Below are positions 24,611 through 38,720 of a DNA stretch of 64,000 bases, in pieces. This stretch comes from Janthinobacterium sp. J1-1. Its GTDB lineage: Bacteria > Pseudomonadota > Gammaproteobacteria > Burkholderiales > Burkholderiaceae_D. Under the pieces are notes generated by a model. That model was given only the letters and a program-made list of their open reading frames with translations. It did not search any database and was not told where the DNA came from. A program made the translations under genes and the position numbers. The stretch lies in contig NZ_CP132339.1 in the NCBI RefSeq assembly GCF_030944405.1, positions 3,720,001-3,784,000 on the forward strand. Reading direction: 5' to 3'. The first letter of the stretch is position 1. Every line of letters begins with the position of its first letter.

Positions 24611-27600
24611 GTGCGTCTCTCTTCCATCAAGTTGTCGGGGTTTAAGTCTTTCGTCGACCCCACCAATTTCCAGGTGCCGGGCCAGCTGGTGGGCGTGGTC
24701 GGGCCGAATGGCTGCGGCAAGTCGAATATCATCGACGCCGTGCGCTGGGTGCTGGGCGAATCGAAGGCGTCGGAATTGCGCGGCGAATCGATGCAGGACG
24801 TGATTTTCAACGGTTCCACCCACCGCAAGCCGGCCGGGCGCGCCTCGGTCGAGCTGGTGTTCGACAATAACGACGGCAAGGCCTCGGGCCAGTGGGGCCA
24901 GTACGCCGAGATCGCCGTCAAGCGCACCCTCACGCGCGACGGCACTTCCACCTATTACATCAACAGCCAGCCCGTGCGCCGGCGCGATATCCAGGATATT
25001 TTCCTCGGCACCGGTCTCGGTCCCCGGGCCTACGCCATTATCGGCCAGGGCATGATCTCGCGCATTATCGAATCGCGCCCGGAAGAGCTGCGCGTGTTCC
25101 TCGAAGAAGCGGCCGGCGTATCGAAATACAAGGAACGCCGGCGCGAAACGGAAAACCGGCTGCAGGACACGCGCGAGAACCTGCTGCGGGTGGAAGATAT
25201 CCTGCGTGAACTGAACGCCAACCTGGAAAAGCTCGAAGCGCAGGCGGCCGTGGCGACCCGTTTCCACGCCCTGCAGGCGGACCAGGAAGAAAAGCAGAAG
25301 CTGCTGTGGCTGCTGCGCAAGAACGAGGCGCAAAACGAACAGACGCGCTATTTCCGCGAAGTCGAGCAGGCGCAGACCGACCTGGAAGAGCAGACCGCCA
25401 AGCTGCGCAATGTGGAACTGACCTTGGAACAGATGCGCCAGGCCCACTTTGCCGTCGGCGACCGCCTGCACACGGCGCAAGGGCACCTGTACCAGACGAA
25501 TGCGGAGATCGGCAGCCTGGAAGCGCAGATCAAGTTCGTGATCGAATCGCGCGCGCGCCTGCAGGCGCAGCTGGCCACGTTGACGGCCCAGCGCGACCAG
25601 TGGACGCAACAGGGTGGCGAGTACCAGGAACAGATCGAGGAAGCCGAGTTCCAGCTCGAAGAACTGGCCGCCAAGGTCGAGCAGTCGCAGATGATGGCCG
25701 AGCAGAAGGGCGAGCAATTGCCCGAGCTGGACGCCGCCTGGCGCGCCGCCCAGCACAAGAGCACGGAATCGCGCGCGAAAATCATGCAGGCGCAGCAGCA
25801 GCTGGAACTGGAATCGGCGCACCAGCGCAATGCCTCGAATATTTTGAACAGCCTGTTGACGCGGCGTGAGCGCCTGCAGCAGGAAAAAAACAGCCTCAGC
25901 CTGCCCGACAGCAGCCACCTGGAAAACCTCAAACTGCAGCTGGAGGAAAAGCAGCAGACGCTCGAGGAGCAGGGCTTTTACCTCGAAGAGGCACTGGAAC
26001 AGCAGCCCAAGCTGGAGCAGGAGCGCAGCGAGGCACAGGCCCAGGTCAACGCCGAAACCGCCGCCAACGCCCAGCTCGAGGCGCGGCTGTCGGCCTTGAA
26101 GCAGTTGCAGGAACGGGTGCAAACGCAAGGCAAGGTCCAGCCCTGGCTGAAAAAGCACGAACTCGACACCTTGCCGCGCCTGTGGCAGAAGCTGCAGATC
26201 GAGGCGGGCTGGGAAGCGGCGATGGAATCGATCCTGCGCGAGCGCACCTCGGCCTTGCAGCTGTCGAACATCGACTGGGCCAAGGCCTTCTTTGCCGACG
26301 CGCCGCCGGCCAAGCTGGCCCTGTATGCGCCATCGACGGTGCCGCCGCTGCCACAGCCGGACGTGCCTGGCCTGAAGCCGTTTTTGAATTTGCTGAAACT
26401 GAACGATCCTGGCCTGCGCGGCCTGCTGCAGGACTGGCTGCACAATGCCTACGCGGTGGAAGACGCGGCCGAAGCGCTGGCGGAGCGATCCAAGCTGCCG
26501 CCGGGCGGCTATTTCGTCACCCGCGCGGGCCATGTGGTCACCGCCGGCAGCGTGCGTTTTTACGCGGCCGACTCGGAACAGGAAGGCATGCTGGGCCGCC
26601 AGCAGGAAATCGACAATATCGGTAAACAATTGCGCGCACAGCAACTGCTGGCCGAAGAAGCGCGCGCCCGTTCGGTGCGCGCCGATGCGGCGGTGGCTAG
26701 CTTGAGCCGCAATCTGTCCGACCTGCGCCTGCGCATCCAGCAATTGACCTCGTCGGTACATACCCTGCAGCTGGACGTGGTGAAATTGTCCGAAGTCGAG
26801 GCGCGCTTCAACCAGCGCAGCACGCAGATCGGCGCGGACCTGGCGGAAATCGCCGCCCAGGAAGCCGAGCAGCAGCAGATCAAGGCGGAATCGGAAGAAA
26901 AATTCGAACAGCTCGACATGGAGCTGGGCAATCTGCAGGAAGCGCACGAAGACGGCCAGACCGACTTCCTGCGCAAGGAGCAGCTTTTGTCCGAAGCGCG
27001 CGACGCCCTGCGCGACCTGGAACGCGCCGCCAAGGATACCGAATACGCGGAGAAATCGCAGCGCACCCGCATCGAGGAACTGCGCCGCAATATCGCCACC
27101 GCCAGCACCCAGGCGCAGCAAGTGACGGCCAGCCTGCAGGCGGGCCAGCTGGAACTGGCCAACCTGGAAAGCGGCGCGGCCAACGACGGCTTGCAGGATC
27201 TGCTGGAACGGCGCACCAGCCAGGAAAAAGCGCTGGCCGACGCGCGCCATGAACTGGACCAGATCACCCAGCAGCTGCGCCTGTCCGAAGACGCGCGCAC
27301 GCAGTCCGAGCGCAGCCTGCAGCCGCAGCGCGACAAGATCATGGAAATGCAGCTCAAGGAACAGGCCGCGCGCCTGAACCAGGAACAATTCGCCCAGCAA
27401 TTGCTCGAATCCGGCGCCGACGAAGCGGCCTTGAGCGAAAAGCTGCACCCGGACATGCGCCCGTCATATCTGCAGGGCGAAGTGACGCGCCTGACCAATG
27501 CGATTGCGGCGCTCGGTGCGGTGAATCTGGCGGCGCTGGACGAGCTGGCGCAGGCGTCCGAGCGCAAGAATTTCCTCGACGCCCAGAATGCCGACCTGAC

Positions 27601-28134
27601 CGAAGCGATCAATACGCTGGAAGACGCCATCCACAAGATCGACAAGGAAACGCGCGACTTGTTGCAAGACACGTTCGACAAGGTCAACCACCATTTTTCG
27701 GAACTGTTCCCGATCCTGTTCGGTGGTGGGCAAGCCAGGCTGACCATGACGGGCGACGAAATTCTCGATTCCGGTGTACAAGTAATGGCGCAGCCTCCCG
27801 GCAAGAAAAATGCCACCATCCATCTGCTGTCAGGTGGAGAGAAAGCGCTGACCGCGACCGCACTGGTGTTTTCCATGTTCCGCCTGAACCCGGCGCCGTT
27901 CTGCCTGCTCGACGAAGTCGATGCGCCGCTGGACGATTCGAACACGGAACGCTTTTGCCGCATGGTCAAGCGCATGTCCGACCAGACCCAATTCCTTTTC
28001 ATTTCGCATAACAAGATTGCGATGGAAATGGCCCATCAATTGATCGGTGTGACGATGCAGGAGCAGGGCGTATCGCGCATCGTGGCGGTGGACATGGAGT
28101 CCGCCGCAAATTTTGCTACCGAGGCACAAGCAGC

Positions 28135-28138
<4 letters not shown>
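24611..28138 (+). CDS. smc: Chromosome segregation protein SMC
   Basis: 1175-residue SMC ATPase that condenses and segregates the chromosome with ScpA/ScpB, which are not in this window. The N-terminal head has Walker A GPNGCGKSNIIDAVRW (residues about 31-46). Two long coiled coils flank a hinge at roughly residues 510-660. The C-terminal head has the ABC signature HLLSGGEKALTA and Walker B FCLLDEVDAPLDD. Translation starts at a GTG with AGGAAC 10 nt upstream. The stop overlaps the zipA start by 4 nt (ATGA), so the two are translationally coupled. Confidence 0.97.
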
Positions 28139-31669
<3,531 letters not shown>

Positions 31670-31713
31670 TCGCCGGCTCCAGCCTCAAGACACTCTACAC
31701 ATTGCGAAGACCC

Positions 31714-32607
31714 ATGAAAAAAATCAGAAAAGCAGTTTTCCCCGTCGCGGGCCTCGGCAGCCGCTTTTTGCCTGCCACCAAGGCGCAACCGAAAGAAATG
31801 TTGCCCATCGTTGACAAGCCGCTGATCCAGTATGCGGTCGAAGAGGCGGTTGCGGCCGGCATCACGGAAATGATCTTCATTACCGGCCGTAACAAGCGTG
31901 CCATCGAAGATCATTTCGATACGGCTTATGAGCTGGAAACGGAACTGGAAGCGGCCGGCAAGCGCCAGTTGCTGGACATGGTACAGAACGTGATACCGAA
32001 GCATATCAACTGCATTTATATCCGCCAGTCGGCGCCGTTGGGGCTTGGCCACGCCGTGCTGTGCGCGCGTCCGGTGGTCGGCGACGAGCCGTTCGCGGTC
32101 TTGCTGGCCGATGACTTCATGGACGTGGAAGAGGGCGTGCGGCCGGTGCTGGCGCAAATGGCCGACGTCTATCAGTATGAAAACTGTTCGCTGCTGGCGG
32201 TGCAGGATGTGCCGCGCGCCGATACGCGCCAGTACGGCATCGTCTCGGCGCGCCATTACCAGCCCGATCTGGAACTGGTGTCGGGTATCGTGGAAAAACC
32301 GACTCCGGAAGAAGCGCCTTCGACCCTGGCCGTGGTGGGACGCTATGTGCTTAGCAGCAGCATCTTTGATCACCTGGAAAAAATCGGCGCCGGCGCCGGT
32401 GGCGAGATCCAGCTGACCGACGGCATCGCCGCCCTGATGCGCGAAGAGCGCGTGCTGGCTTACCGCTACAAGGGCCAGCGCTATGACTGCGGCTCCAAGC
32501 TGGGTTACCTGAAGGCCACCATGGCGATGGGGCTCAAGCATCCTGAAACCGGTGCCTCCTTCCGCGCTTACCTCGACGAATTGAACGCGCCCGTGGAACC
32601 GAAATGA
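31714..32607 (+). CDS. galU: UTP-glucose-1-phosphate uridylyltransferase
   Basis: 297-residue cytosolic enzyme making UDP-glucose for envelope and exopolysaccharide synthesis. Motifs: [18 protein letters not shown] (nucleotide-binding G-rich loop), [33 protein letters not shown] and [11 protein letters not shown]. The start at 31714 fits the family N-terminus; no strong ribosome site is seen. The stop overlaps the def start (ATGA at 32604-32607), so the two are coupled. Confidence 0.97.
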   Translation: MKKIRKAVFPVAGLGSRFLPATKAQPKEMLPIVDKPLIQYAVEEAVAAGITEMIFITGRNKRAIEDHFDTAYELETELEAAGKRQLLDMVQNVIPKHINCIYIRQSAPLGLGHAVLCARPVVGDEPFAVLLADDFMDVEEGVRPVLAQMADVYQYENCSLLAVQDVPRADTRQYGIVSARHYQPDLELVSGIVEKPTPEEAPSTLAVVGRYVLSSSIFDHLEKIGAGAGGEIQLTDGIAALMREERVLAYRYKGQRYDCGSKLGYLKATMAMGLKHPETGASFRAYLDELNAPVEPK

Positions 32608-33140
32608 CCGTACGTGAAATTCTGAAAATGGGCGATCCGCGCTTGCTGCGGATGGCCGAGCCGGTGCGCGACTTCGACACGCCCGAGCTGCACGCCCTGA
32701 TCGCCGACATGTTCGACACCATGCACGCCGCCAATGGCGCGGGCCTGGCGGCGCCGCAGATCGGCGTCAACCTGCAGCTGGTGATCTATGGCTTCAAGCA
32801 GAATCTGCGCTATCCCGATGCGCCGCAGGTGCCGGAAACGGTGCTGATCAATCCCGTGCTGACGCCCTTGTCGGAGCGCAAGGAAGAGGGCTTCGAAGGC
32901 TGTCTGTCGGTGCCCGGCCTGCGTGGCAGCGTGCCGCGCTGGAGCGAGCTGCACTATGAAGGCGTGGACCAGTTCGGCAAAGCCATCAGCCGCGACTGCG
33001 ACGGTTTCCATGCGCGGGTGGTGCAGCATGAAGTCGACCATCTGCATGGCATTTTGTATCCGATGCGGATTGTTGATTTCACGCAGTTCGGGTACACGGA
33101 AGTGATGTTTCCCGAACTCGATCCGAACGACGACGATTGA
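32604..33140 (+). CDS. def: Peptide deformylase
   Basis: 178-residue metalloenzyme removing the N-formyl group from nascent proteins. All three motifs are intact: [10 protein letters not shown] (residues about 46-55), [11 protein letters not shown] with the metal-binding Cys, and QHEVDHLHG with the two metal His and catalytic Glu. Located after galU rather than in the common def-fmt pair, so it may be one of several deformylases in the genome. Confidence 0.96.
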   Translation: MTVREILKMGDPRLLRMAEPVRDFDTPELHALIADMFDTMHAANGAGLAAPQIGVNLQLVIYGFKQNLRYPDAPQVPETVLINPVLTPLSERKEEGFEGCLSVPGLRGSVPRWSELHYEGVDQFGKAISRDCDGFHARVVQHEVDHLHGILYPMRIVDFTQFGYTEVMFPELDPNDDD

Positions 33141-33152
33141 TCTCAGGATAGA

Positions 33153-33182
33153 AAAATGGCCGCTGAAAGCGGCCATTCTTGT
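33153..33182. terminator. Bidirectional terminator between def and the PilZ gene
   Basis: 10-bp stem AATGGCCGCT-GAA-AGCGGCCATT (33156-33178) preceded by A5 and followed by CTTGT. It separates convergent genes. Confidence 0.75.
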
Positions 33183-33196
33183 CTCTGCAGACGGTG

Positions 33197-33961
33197 TCAG
33201 CGCACCTTGCGCCCGCTGCCCATGGCATCGAGCAAGGCCACCACTTCGTCGCGCATCGCGTCCGTCAGGTTCAGGAAGCGGCAGCCGATCTGTACCTGTT
33301 CGCCCAGCAAAAACGAGCGGAAGGTGCGCGAGAGGCGGATTTCCAGGTCGGCGATCATGACCTTGTTCGGCCCCAATTCCAGGCGCACGCGCGACAGCTT
33401 GCGGCCCACGTACAGGCCGACCGTGTCGCGCGGATGGGCGCGCATGCCGATGCCGCCGGCCGAGAAGTCATATAGCTGCAGTTCATATGGCCGGCCTTCA
33501 AGCACGAAGGCCGCCAGGTAGTAGACACCGAGCGGTGTTTCCAGGCGCGCCGATTCGCGCCGTTCCAGCACCAGGCAATGGCTGGGGAAATTAGTCAGGT
33601 AGACGTTGGACCGCTCGGGATAGGCTTCCCATTCGCCATTGATGGTGAATTGCAGCTTGGCGCTTTGCACCCACGACACGAAGGTGGCACTGCCAGGCGG
33701 CAAGATCTGCCCTTCGTTCAGCTCCAGCACGAATTGCGGCAGGTCGTCGTCGACCGACAGCACACGCGCCATGATGGCGTCGTCGCTGCCGTTGGCGTAG
33801 ATGGAGATCGCATCGCCATTATCGGCCAGGCTGCACAGGGTTTCACCGATATCCCACGGGTCGCTCATATGGTGCGGCTTGGTACCGGGCGCCATCGGTT
33901 CGGCGACGTCGGCCAGGCTGGGCGCACCTTTGCGCAGGGGATTGGGAATGGGATCGTTCAC
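33197..33961 (-). CDS. YcgR-like flagellar brake / PilZ-domain protein
   Basis: 254-residue c-di-GMP receptor. The N-terminal half has a YcgR-like split-barrel (SDPWDIGETLCSLADNGDAI onward) and the C-terminal half a PilZ domain. Both c-di-GMP contacts are present: R-R-x-x-x-R in LERRESARLETP (about residues 131-136) and D-x-S-x-x-G in YDFSAGGIGMR (about residues 165-170). YcgR proteins slow the flagellar motor when c-di-GMP is high; that function is inferred. A 25-bp perfect palindrome lies 48 nt upstream. Confidence 0.9.
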   Translation of the reverse strand: MNDPIPNPLRKGAPSLADVAEPMAPGTKPHHMSDPWDIGETLCSLADNGDAISIYANGSDDAIMARVLSVDDDLPQFVLELNEGQILPPGSATFVSWVQSAKLQFTINGEWEAYPERSNVYLTNFPSHCLVLERRESARLETPLGVYYLAAFVLEGRPYELQLYDFSAGGIGMRAHPRDTVGLYVGRKLSRVRLELGPNKVMIADLEIRLSRTFRSFLLGEQVQIGCRFLNLTDAMRDEVVALLDAMGSGRKVR

Positions 33962-34008
33962 AACGGCTATCTCTTAGGTTCTATTGGGCAACAGTGTATA
34001 GGCTTACA

Positions 34009-34033
34009 GCAATATTTACTAAGTAAATATTGC
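34009..34033 (-). promoter_or_regulatory. AT-rich 25-bp palindrome upstream of the PilZ gene
   Basis: Perfect 12-nt arms GCAATATTTACT / AGTAAATATTGC around a single A. On the minus strand TATACA (33999-33994) could be a -10 element, placing the palindrome over the -35. This would be a likely operator; the regulator is unknown. Confidence 0.55.
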
Positions 34034-34069
34034 ACTTGTCGATAACACTATGCTTGCCGGGGGGGCTGT

Positions 34070-34819
34070 TTAAAACTGCTCGTCGGCACTCAGGTAGCGC
34101 CACTGGCCGGTGGGCAGGTCGCCCAGCTTGACCTTGCCGATGCGCACGCGCTTCAGGCCCAGCACTTTCAGGCCGACCAGTTCGCACATGCGGCGGATCT
34201 GGCGTTTCTTGCCTTCGCGCAGAGTAAAGCTCAGCTGGTCGTCATTTTGCCAGCGCACCTTGGCCGGCAGCAGAGGCTTGCCGTCGAGCCACAGGCCGTG
34301 GTTCAGCCGTTTCAATTCGCTGTCAGGCAGCTTGTCGCCCTTGGTATATTGCACGCGCACCAAATATTCCTTGTCGACATCGGTATCGTGGCCGATCAGC
34401 TGCTTGGCCACGCGGCCGTCCTGGGTCAGCACCAGCAAGCCGACCGAGTCGATGTCGAGCCGTCCCGCCGCCACCAGGCTGCGCAACTGGGTCGGGTGGA
34501 ACTGTTCCGGGCTGCGGTCTTCAGCCCAGCGGTTCTCGGCCTTGATCAGGGCCACGGCCGGCGTGTAGCCGTCTTCGGCCTGGCCGCTGACATAGCCGAC
34601 CGGCTTGTTGATCAGCACGGTCACGCGCTTGGACTGCTCGGCGGCCGCCTGGCGTTCGACGGTGATGCGCTGGCTGGGAAACACCTTGCTGCCCAGTTCG
34701 GACACCACCTTGCCGTCCACGCGCACCCAGCCGCGGGCGATCCATTCATCGGCTTCGCGGCGGGAGGACAAGCCCAGTTCGGACATGCGTTTGGACAGGC
34801 GTAATAATTCTTCGGTCAT
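34070..34819 (-). CDS. 23S rRNA pseudouridine synthase, RluB/RluF type
   Basis: 249-residue RsuA-family enzyme. An N-terminal S4 RNA-binding domain (LSKRMSELGLSSRREADEWI) is followed by the catalytic domain with Asp in AAGRLDIDSVGLLVLTQDG (about residue 122) and the closing EGKKRQIRRMCELVGLKV. The GYVSGQ insert and overall length resemble RluF more than RluB, which would modify U2604, but RluB cannot be excluded. The start lies 39 nt after the glnD stop on the same strand. Confidence 0.9.
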   Translation of the reverse strand: MTEELLRLSKRMSELGLSSRREADEWIARGWVRVDGKVVSELGSKVFPSQRITVERQAAAEQSKRVTVLINKPVGYVSGQAEDGYTPAVALIKAENRWAEDRSPEQFHPTQLRSLVAAGRLDIDSVGLLVLTQDGRVAKQLIGHDTDVDKEYLVRVQYTKGDKLPDSELKRLNHGLWLDGKPLLPAKVRWQNDDQLSFTLREGKKRQIRRMCELVGLKVLGLKRVRIGKVKLGDLPTGQWRYLSADEQF

Positions 34820-34858
34820 GGTCTTTGTTTCGGTAAAGGTAAAGCGACGCGCACAGGT

Positions 34859-37426
34859 TTACACTTTCAGCGCGTCGAGTAAATCGGTTTCCAGCAAGAT
34901 CTGGTTACGGGCATTGTTCAGCGCCGGGCCATCGACCAGGAACACATCTTCGACCCGCTCGCCGAGGGTCATGATCTTGGCCGTGTGCAGGTTGACGCGG
35001 TATTTGGTCAGCACATTGGCGATCGAATACAGCAGGCCCGTGCGGTCGTTGGCGGCCACCGACAGCAGGTAGTACTGGCCCCGTTCGTCGGGCCGCAAAT
35101 CGACCGTCGGCTGGAACGGAAAGGTGCGCGACAGGCGCGACAGCCGTCCCTTGCCGGGCGGCGGCAGCGGCGCCTGCGACAGCAGCAGTTCGCCCAGTTC
35201 ATGCTCTATCAGGCTGATGATGTCGCGGTAGCTCTTGGCAAAACTCTGCTCCGTCACGAGGAAGGTGTCGAGCGCATAGCCGTTCTTCGTCGTATGGATC
35301 TTGGCGTCGAGAATGCTGAAGTTCTTGCGGTCGAAATAGCTGCAGATGCGCGCGAACAAGTCGGGCTGGTCGGGCACATACACGGCCACCTGCAGGCCTT
35401 CGCCGATCGGCGCGAGGCGGCATTTTACCACCGGCAGTTTGCTGTCGAGCTTGTCGTACAGCGAACGCGTCTGCCAGGCGATGTCGGACGCGTCGTGGCG
35501 CAAAAAATACGCCACGTCGAGCTGCTGCCAGAGTTTCTTGTGCGCGTCCGGCGGCAGGCCGTACAGGCGCAGGGTCGACAGCGCTTCCTGCTGGCGGTTC
35601 TTCAGTTCGCGGTCGGCCGAATGCGGCTCGCCCCCCAGCACGCGCAGGGTGACCTTGTACAGGTCTTCCAGCAGCTTGCCTTTCCAGGCGTTCCATACTT
35701 TCGGGCTGGTGCCGCGGATGTCGGCCACCGTCAGCAGATACAGCGCCGTCAGGTGGCGCTCGTCCCTGACCACCTTGGCGAACGCTTCGATCACGTCGGG
35801 ATCGGACAAATCCTGCTTTTGCGCCACTTGCGACATGCTCAAATGGTTTTCCACCAGGAAGGCCACCAGTTCCGTGTCTTCCGCCGACATGCAGTGCTCT
35901 TCGCAGAACTGGGTGGCGTCGGCCACGCCCAGTTTCGAGTGGTCGCCGCCGCGGCCCTTGGCGATATCGTGGAACAGGGCCGCCACGTACAGCAGCCAGG
36001 GCTGCGAAAAATCGGCCATCAGCTGGCTGCAATACGGGTATTCGTGCGCGTGTTCGCTCATCGTGAAGCGGCGCATGTTGCGCACCACCATCAGGATATG
36101 CTGGTCGACCGTGTACACATGGAACAGGTCATGCTGCATCTGGCCGACGATGCGGCGAAAGTTCGGCAGGTAGCGCCCGAGGATGCTCATCTCGTTCATG
36201 CGCCGCAGCGCATGGATGATGCCCACCGGCGCTTTCATGATGCGCAGGAACAGGGCGCGGTTGGCCGGGTCATGGCGGAATTGCGCGTCGATCTTGAAGC
36301 GGGCGTGCCACAGCGCGCGGGTGGCGCGCGAGGTCATGCCCTTCAGGGCCGGGCGTTCCGTCATCAGGACAAAGATTTCCAGCATCGCCGACGGATAGCG
36401 TTCGAAGGTGTCGTCGGCGCTGATGTCGATCAGGCTGTTGACTTCATTGAAACGGGGATTGATGGCGACGGCCACGTCGTCTTGCGGGAACAGCCGCGCC
36501 TCTATGTTCTGCAGCAAGATGGTATTGAGTTGCGTGACCGTCTTGGCGGCCCAGTAATAGCGCTGCATCAGGAATTCGCTGGCGCGGCGCATGTGCGGAC
36601 CGCTGCCGGTCGCCTGCAAGCCCAGCGATTCGGCGATCGCCGTCTGCACGTCGAACACCAGGCGGTCTTCGCGCCGCCCGGCGTGCAGGTGCAGGCGCAC
36701 GCGGATATCCTTGAAGGCGCGCTCCTTTTCCATCAGCTGGCGCGCTTCCGTCAGCGTGATCAGCCCGCTGGTGGCCAGGGTGCGCCAGGAATTGGCCAGG
36801 CCGGCCGCCTTGGCGACCCACAAGATCACTTGCAAATCGCGCAGGCCACCCGGGCTTTCCTTGCAATTGGGCTCCAGGCTGAAGGCCGTGTCTTCGTACT
36901 TGGCGTGGCGCTGGCGCATTTCCGCCGTCTTGGCCTGGAAAAACGCCTGCGGGTCCATTGCCGCCGCATAGCGGTCCTGCAGTTGCGTGAACAGCGTCTC
37001 GTTGCCGCACACCAGGCGCGCTTCGAGCAGGCTGGTCTGCACCGTGATGTCGGCCCTGGCTTCGCTCAGGCACTCGTCGACCGTGCGGATGCTGTGGCCG
37101 ATTTCCAGTCCCAGGTCCCACAGCAGCTGCACCAGCTCTTCCAGCTTTTCCGTGGTGGGCGCATCGGGCGCGTGTTCGAGCAGGATTAGCAGGTCGATGT
37201 CGGAATACGGAAACAGTTCGCCGCGGCCGTAGCCGCCCACTCCGACCAGCGCCGTGCCGGGCGGCAGGGCCGCTTCTTCCCAGGCGCGCGCCAGCACGCC
37301 GTCGACGCTCTGGCGCAGGTTGCGCAGCAGTTTTTCAGGCTTGCCGTCGGCCTGGAAGGCGGTGATGACGACCTGGCGGTCGGCTTTCAGTTGCTGCTTG
37401 AGCTCTTCGCGTACATGCTTTTTCAT
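34859..37426 (-). CDS. glnD: Bifunctional uridylyltransferase / uridylyl-removing enzyme
   Basis: 855-residue nitrogen-status sensor that modifies and demodifies PII proteins. Domains in order: nucleotidyltransferase with GGYGRGELFPYSDIDLLIL (about residues 67-85), an HD hydrolase domain with LFHDIAKGRGGDHSKLG (about residues 480-500), and two C-terminal ACT domains that bind glutamine (about 680-760 and 795-855). Length matches the family (E. coli 890). It lies 39 nt after map and 39 nt before the pseudouridine synthase, suggesting a three-gene unit. Confidence 0.97.
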   Translation of the reverse strand: MKKHVREELKQQLKADRQVVITAFQADGKPEKLLRNLRQSVDGVLARAWEEAALPPGTALVGVGGYGRGELFPYSDIDLLILLEHAPDAPTTEKLEELVQLLWDLGLEIGHSIRTVDECLSEARADITVQTSLLEARLVCGNETLFTQLQDRYAAAMDPQAFFQAKTAEMRQRHAKYEDTAFSLEPNCKESPGGLRDLQVILWVAKAAGLANSWRTLATSGLITLTEARQLMEKERAFKDIRVRLHLHAGRREDRLVFDVQTAIAESLGLQATGSGPHMRRASEFLMQRYYWAAKTVTQLNTILLQNIEARLFPQDDVAVAINPRFNEVNSLIDISADDTFERYPSAMLEIFVLMTERPALKGMTSRATRALWHARFKIDAQFRHDPANRALFLRIMKAPVGIIHALRRMNEMSILGRYLPNFRRIVGQMQHDLFHVYTVDQHILMVVRNMRRFTMSEHAHEYPYCSQLMADFSQPWLLYVAALFHDIAKGRGGDHSKLGVADATQFCEEHCMSAEDTELVAFLVENHLSMSQVAQKQDLSDPDVIEAFAKVVRDERHLTALYLLTVADIRGTSPKVWNAWKGKLLEDLYKVTLRVLGGEPHSADRELKNRQQEALSTLRLYGLPPDAHKKLWQQLDVAYFLRHDASDIAWQTRSLYDKLDSKLPVVKCRLAPIGEGLQVAVYVPDQPDLFARICSYFDRKNFSILDAKIHTTKNGYALDTFLVTEQSFAKSYRDIISLIEHELGELLLSQAPLPPPGKGRLSRLSRTFPFQPTVDLRPDERGQYYLLSVAANDRTGLLYSIANVLTKYRVNLHTAKIMTLGERVEDVFLVDGPALNNARNQILLETDLLDALKV

Positions 37427-37465
37427 CGGTACCCTGGGGTGGCTGCTGCGGCTGCGGGTTGAAAA

Positions 37466-38278
37466 TCAGGCTTTTTGCTGGATAAAGGCCGGTGGCGGCG
37501 GCATCTGCGGCGACACGGTCAGGATTTCGTAGCCGGTTTCCGTCACCAGCACCGTGTGTTCCCATTGCGCCGACAGGCTGCGGTCGCGCGTCTTGATGGT
37601 CCAGCCGTCGTTCATTTCGCGGATTTCGCGGCGGCCGGCATTGATCATCGGCTCGACCGTGAAGATCATGCCCGCTTCCAGGCGTTCCAGGGTGCCCGGC
37701 TTGCCGTAGTGCAGGACCTGCGGCTCTTCATGGAACACCGTGCCGATGCCGTGGCCGCAAAATTCGCGCACCACGCTGTAGCCGGCTTTTTCCGCGTGCT
37801 GCTGGATCGCATGGCCGATATCGCCCAGGTGCGCACCCGGCTTGATCTGGTCGATTCCCAGCCACATGCATTCATAGGTGATTTCCGCCAGACGCTTGGC
37901 GAGGATGGTCGGCGTGCCGAGCAGGAACATGCGGCTGTTGTCGCCGTGGTAGCCATCCTTGATGACGGTGATGTCGAGATTGACCGAGTCGCCGCTTTTG
38001 AGCACTTTGTCGCCGGGAATGCCATGGCATATCACGTCGTTGACGGAAGTGCAAATGGCCTTCGGATAGGGGGTGTAGCCGGGCGGGCAGTAATTGAGCG
38101 GGGCAGGGATGGTGCCCTGCACGTTGACCATGTATTCATGGCACAGGCGGTCCAGTTCGCCGGTGGTGACGCCGACCTTCACGAACGGCGTGATGTAGTC
38201 GAGCACTTCGGCGCCCAGTTTGCCGGCGACGCGCATGCCTTCGATGTCGGCGGCGGAGTTGATACGGATGGTGGACAT
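37466..38278 (-). CDS. map: Methionine aminopeptidase, type I
   Basis: 270-residue enzyme removing the initiator Met. Metal ligands are visible: Asp in NLDITVIKDGYHGDNSRMF (two Asp), His in REFCGHGIGTVFHEEP, Glu in FTVEPM and Glu in QWEHTVLV. The ATG at 38276-38278 gives the standard N-terminus MSTIRINSAADIEGM; the open frame further upstream is not coding-like. It is divergent from the rpsB group as usual, but here separated by a receptor pseudogene. Confidence 0.97.
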   Translation of the reverse strand: MSTIRINSAADIEGMRVAGKLGAEVLDYITPFVKVGVTTGELDRLCHEYMVNVQGTIPAPLNYCPPGYTPYPKAICTSVNDVICHGIPGDKVLKSGDSVNLDITVIKDGYHGDNSRMFLLGTPTILAKRLAEITYECMWLGIDQIKPGAHLGDIGHAIQQHAEKAGYSVVREFCGHGIGTVFHEEPQVLHYGKPGTLERLEAGMIFTVEPMINAGRREIREMNDGWTIKTRDRSLSAQWEHTVLVTETGYEILTVSPQMPPPPAFIQQKA

Positions 38279-38720
38279 GATGGGTATCGCAATCTGCAAG
38301 ATATTCGGTGAAAAAGCGCAGAACAGTCCTGTCGGACAAAAAAAATCTGCAAATATGCCGAAATTATAAACGAGGCGGTAGCGATGCGCGGCGGCGCTTT
38401 CAGAGTGGGAAAGGAGTCGATGGCGAAATGCGCCAGATTGGTGCGCCAGGGAAAACAGGCAAACGAAATAAACCGTTTTTTTCCTGAGCATTGGCCATGT
38501 TTTTTGCGGCCGGCACTGGCGTGGCTGGTATTTGCGGAGTTTTAACGATAAATGCACCGGAAAAGCGCATTGCGCCATGCGGCGGCGACGCCATTGCACC
38601 GAAGAATGGCATGCACTCCTGTATTAAAGAATAACAACGTTCTTTTGCCCTGGAAATTGAAATATTTCACCGTGAAGAAAGTGTTGTTTCTTTGTTGAAT
38701 TTAGTTTTTTGCAACATTGA
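38279..38720. other. Intergenic stretch upstream of map, mostly without recognised content
   Basis: About 440 bases. The first part (38330-38370) is A/T rich and probably carries the map promoter. A short frame 38420-38545 (41 codons) has AAGGAG 5 nt before its ATG but no recognisable product. No remnant of the receptor N-terminus could be seen here. Confidence 0.4.

Noticed and set aside
24602..27448. A 948-codon minus-strand frame opposite smc, rich in Leu, Gln and Phe
   Set aside because: It mirrors the Glu/Gln/Leu coiled-coil codons of smc; no recognisable protein.
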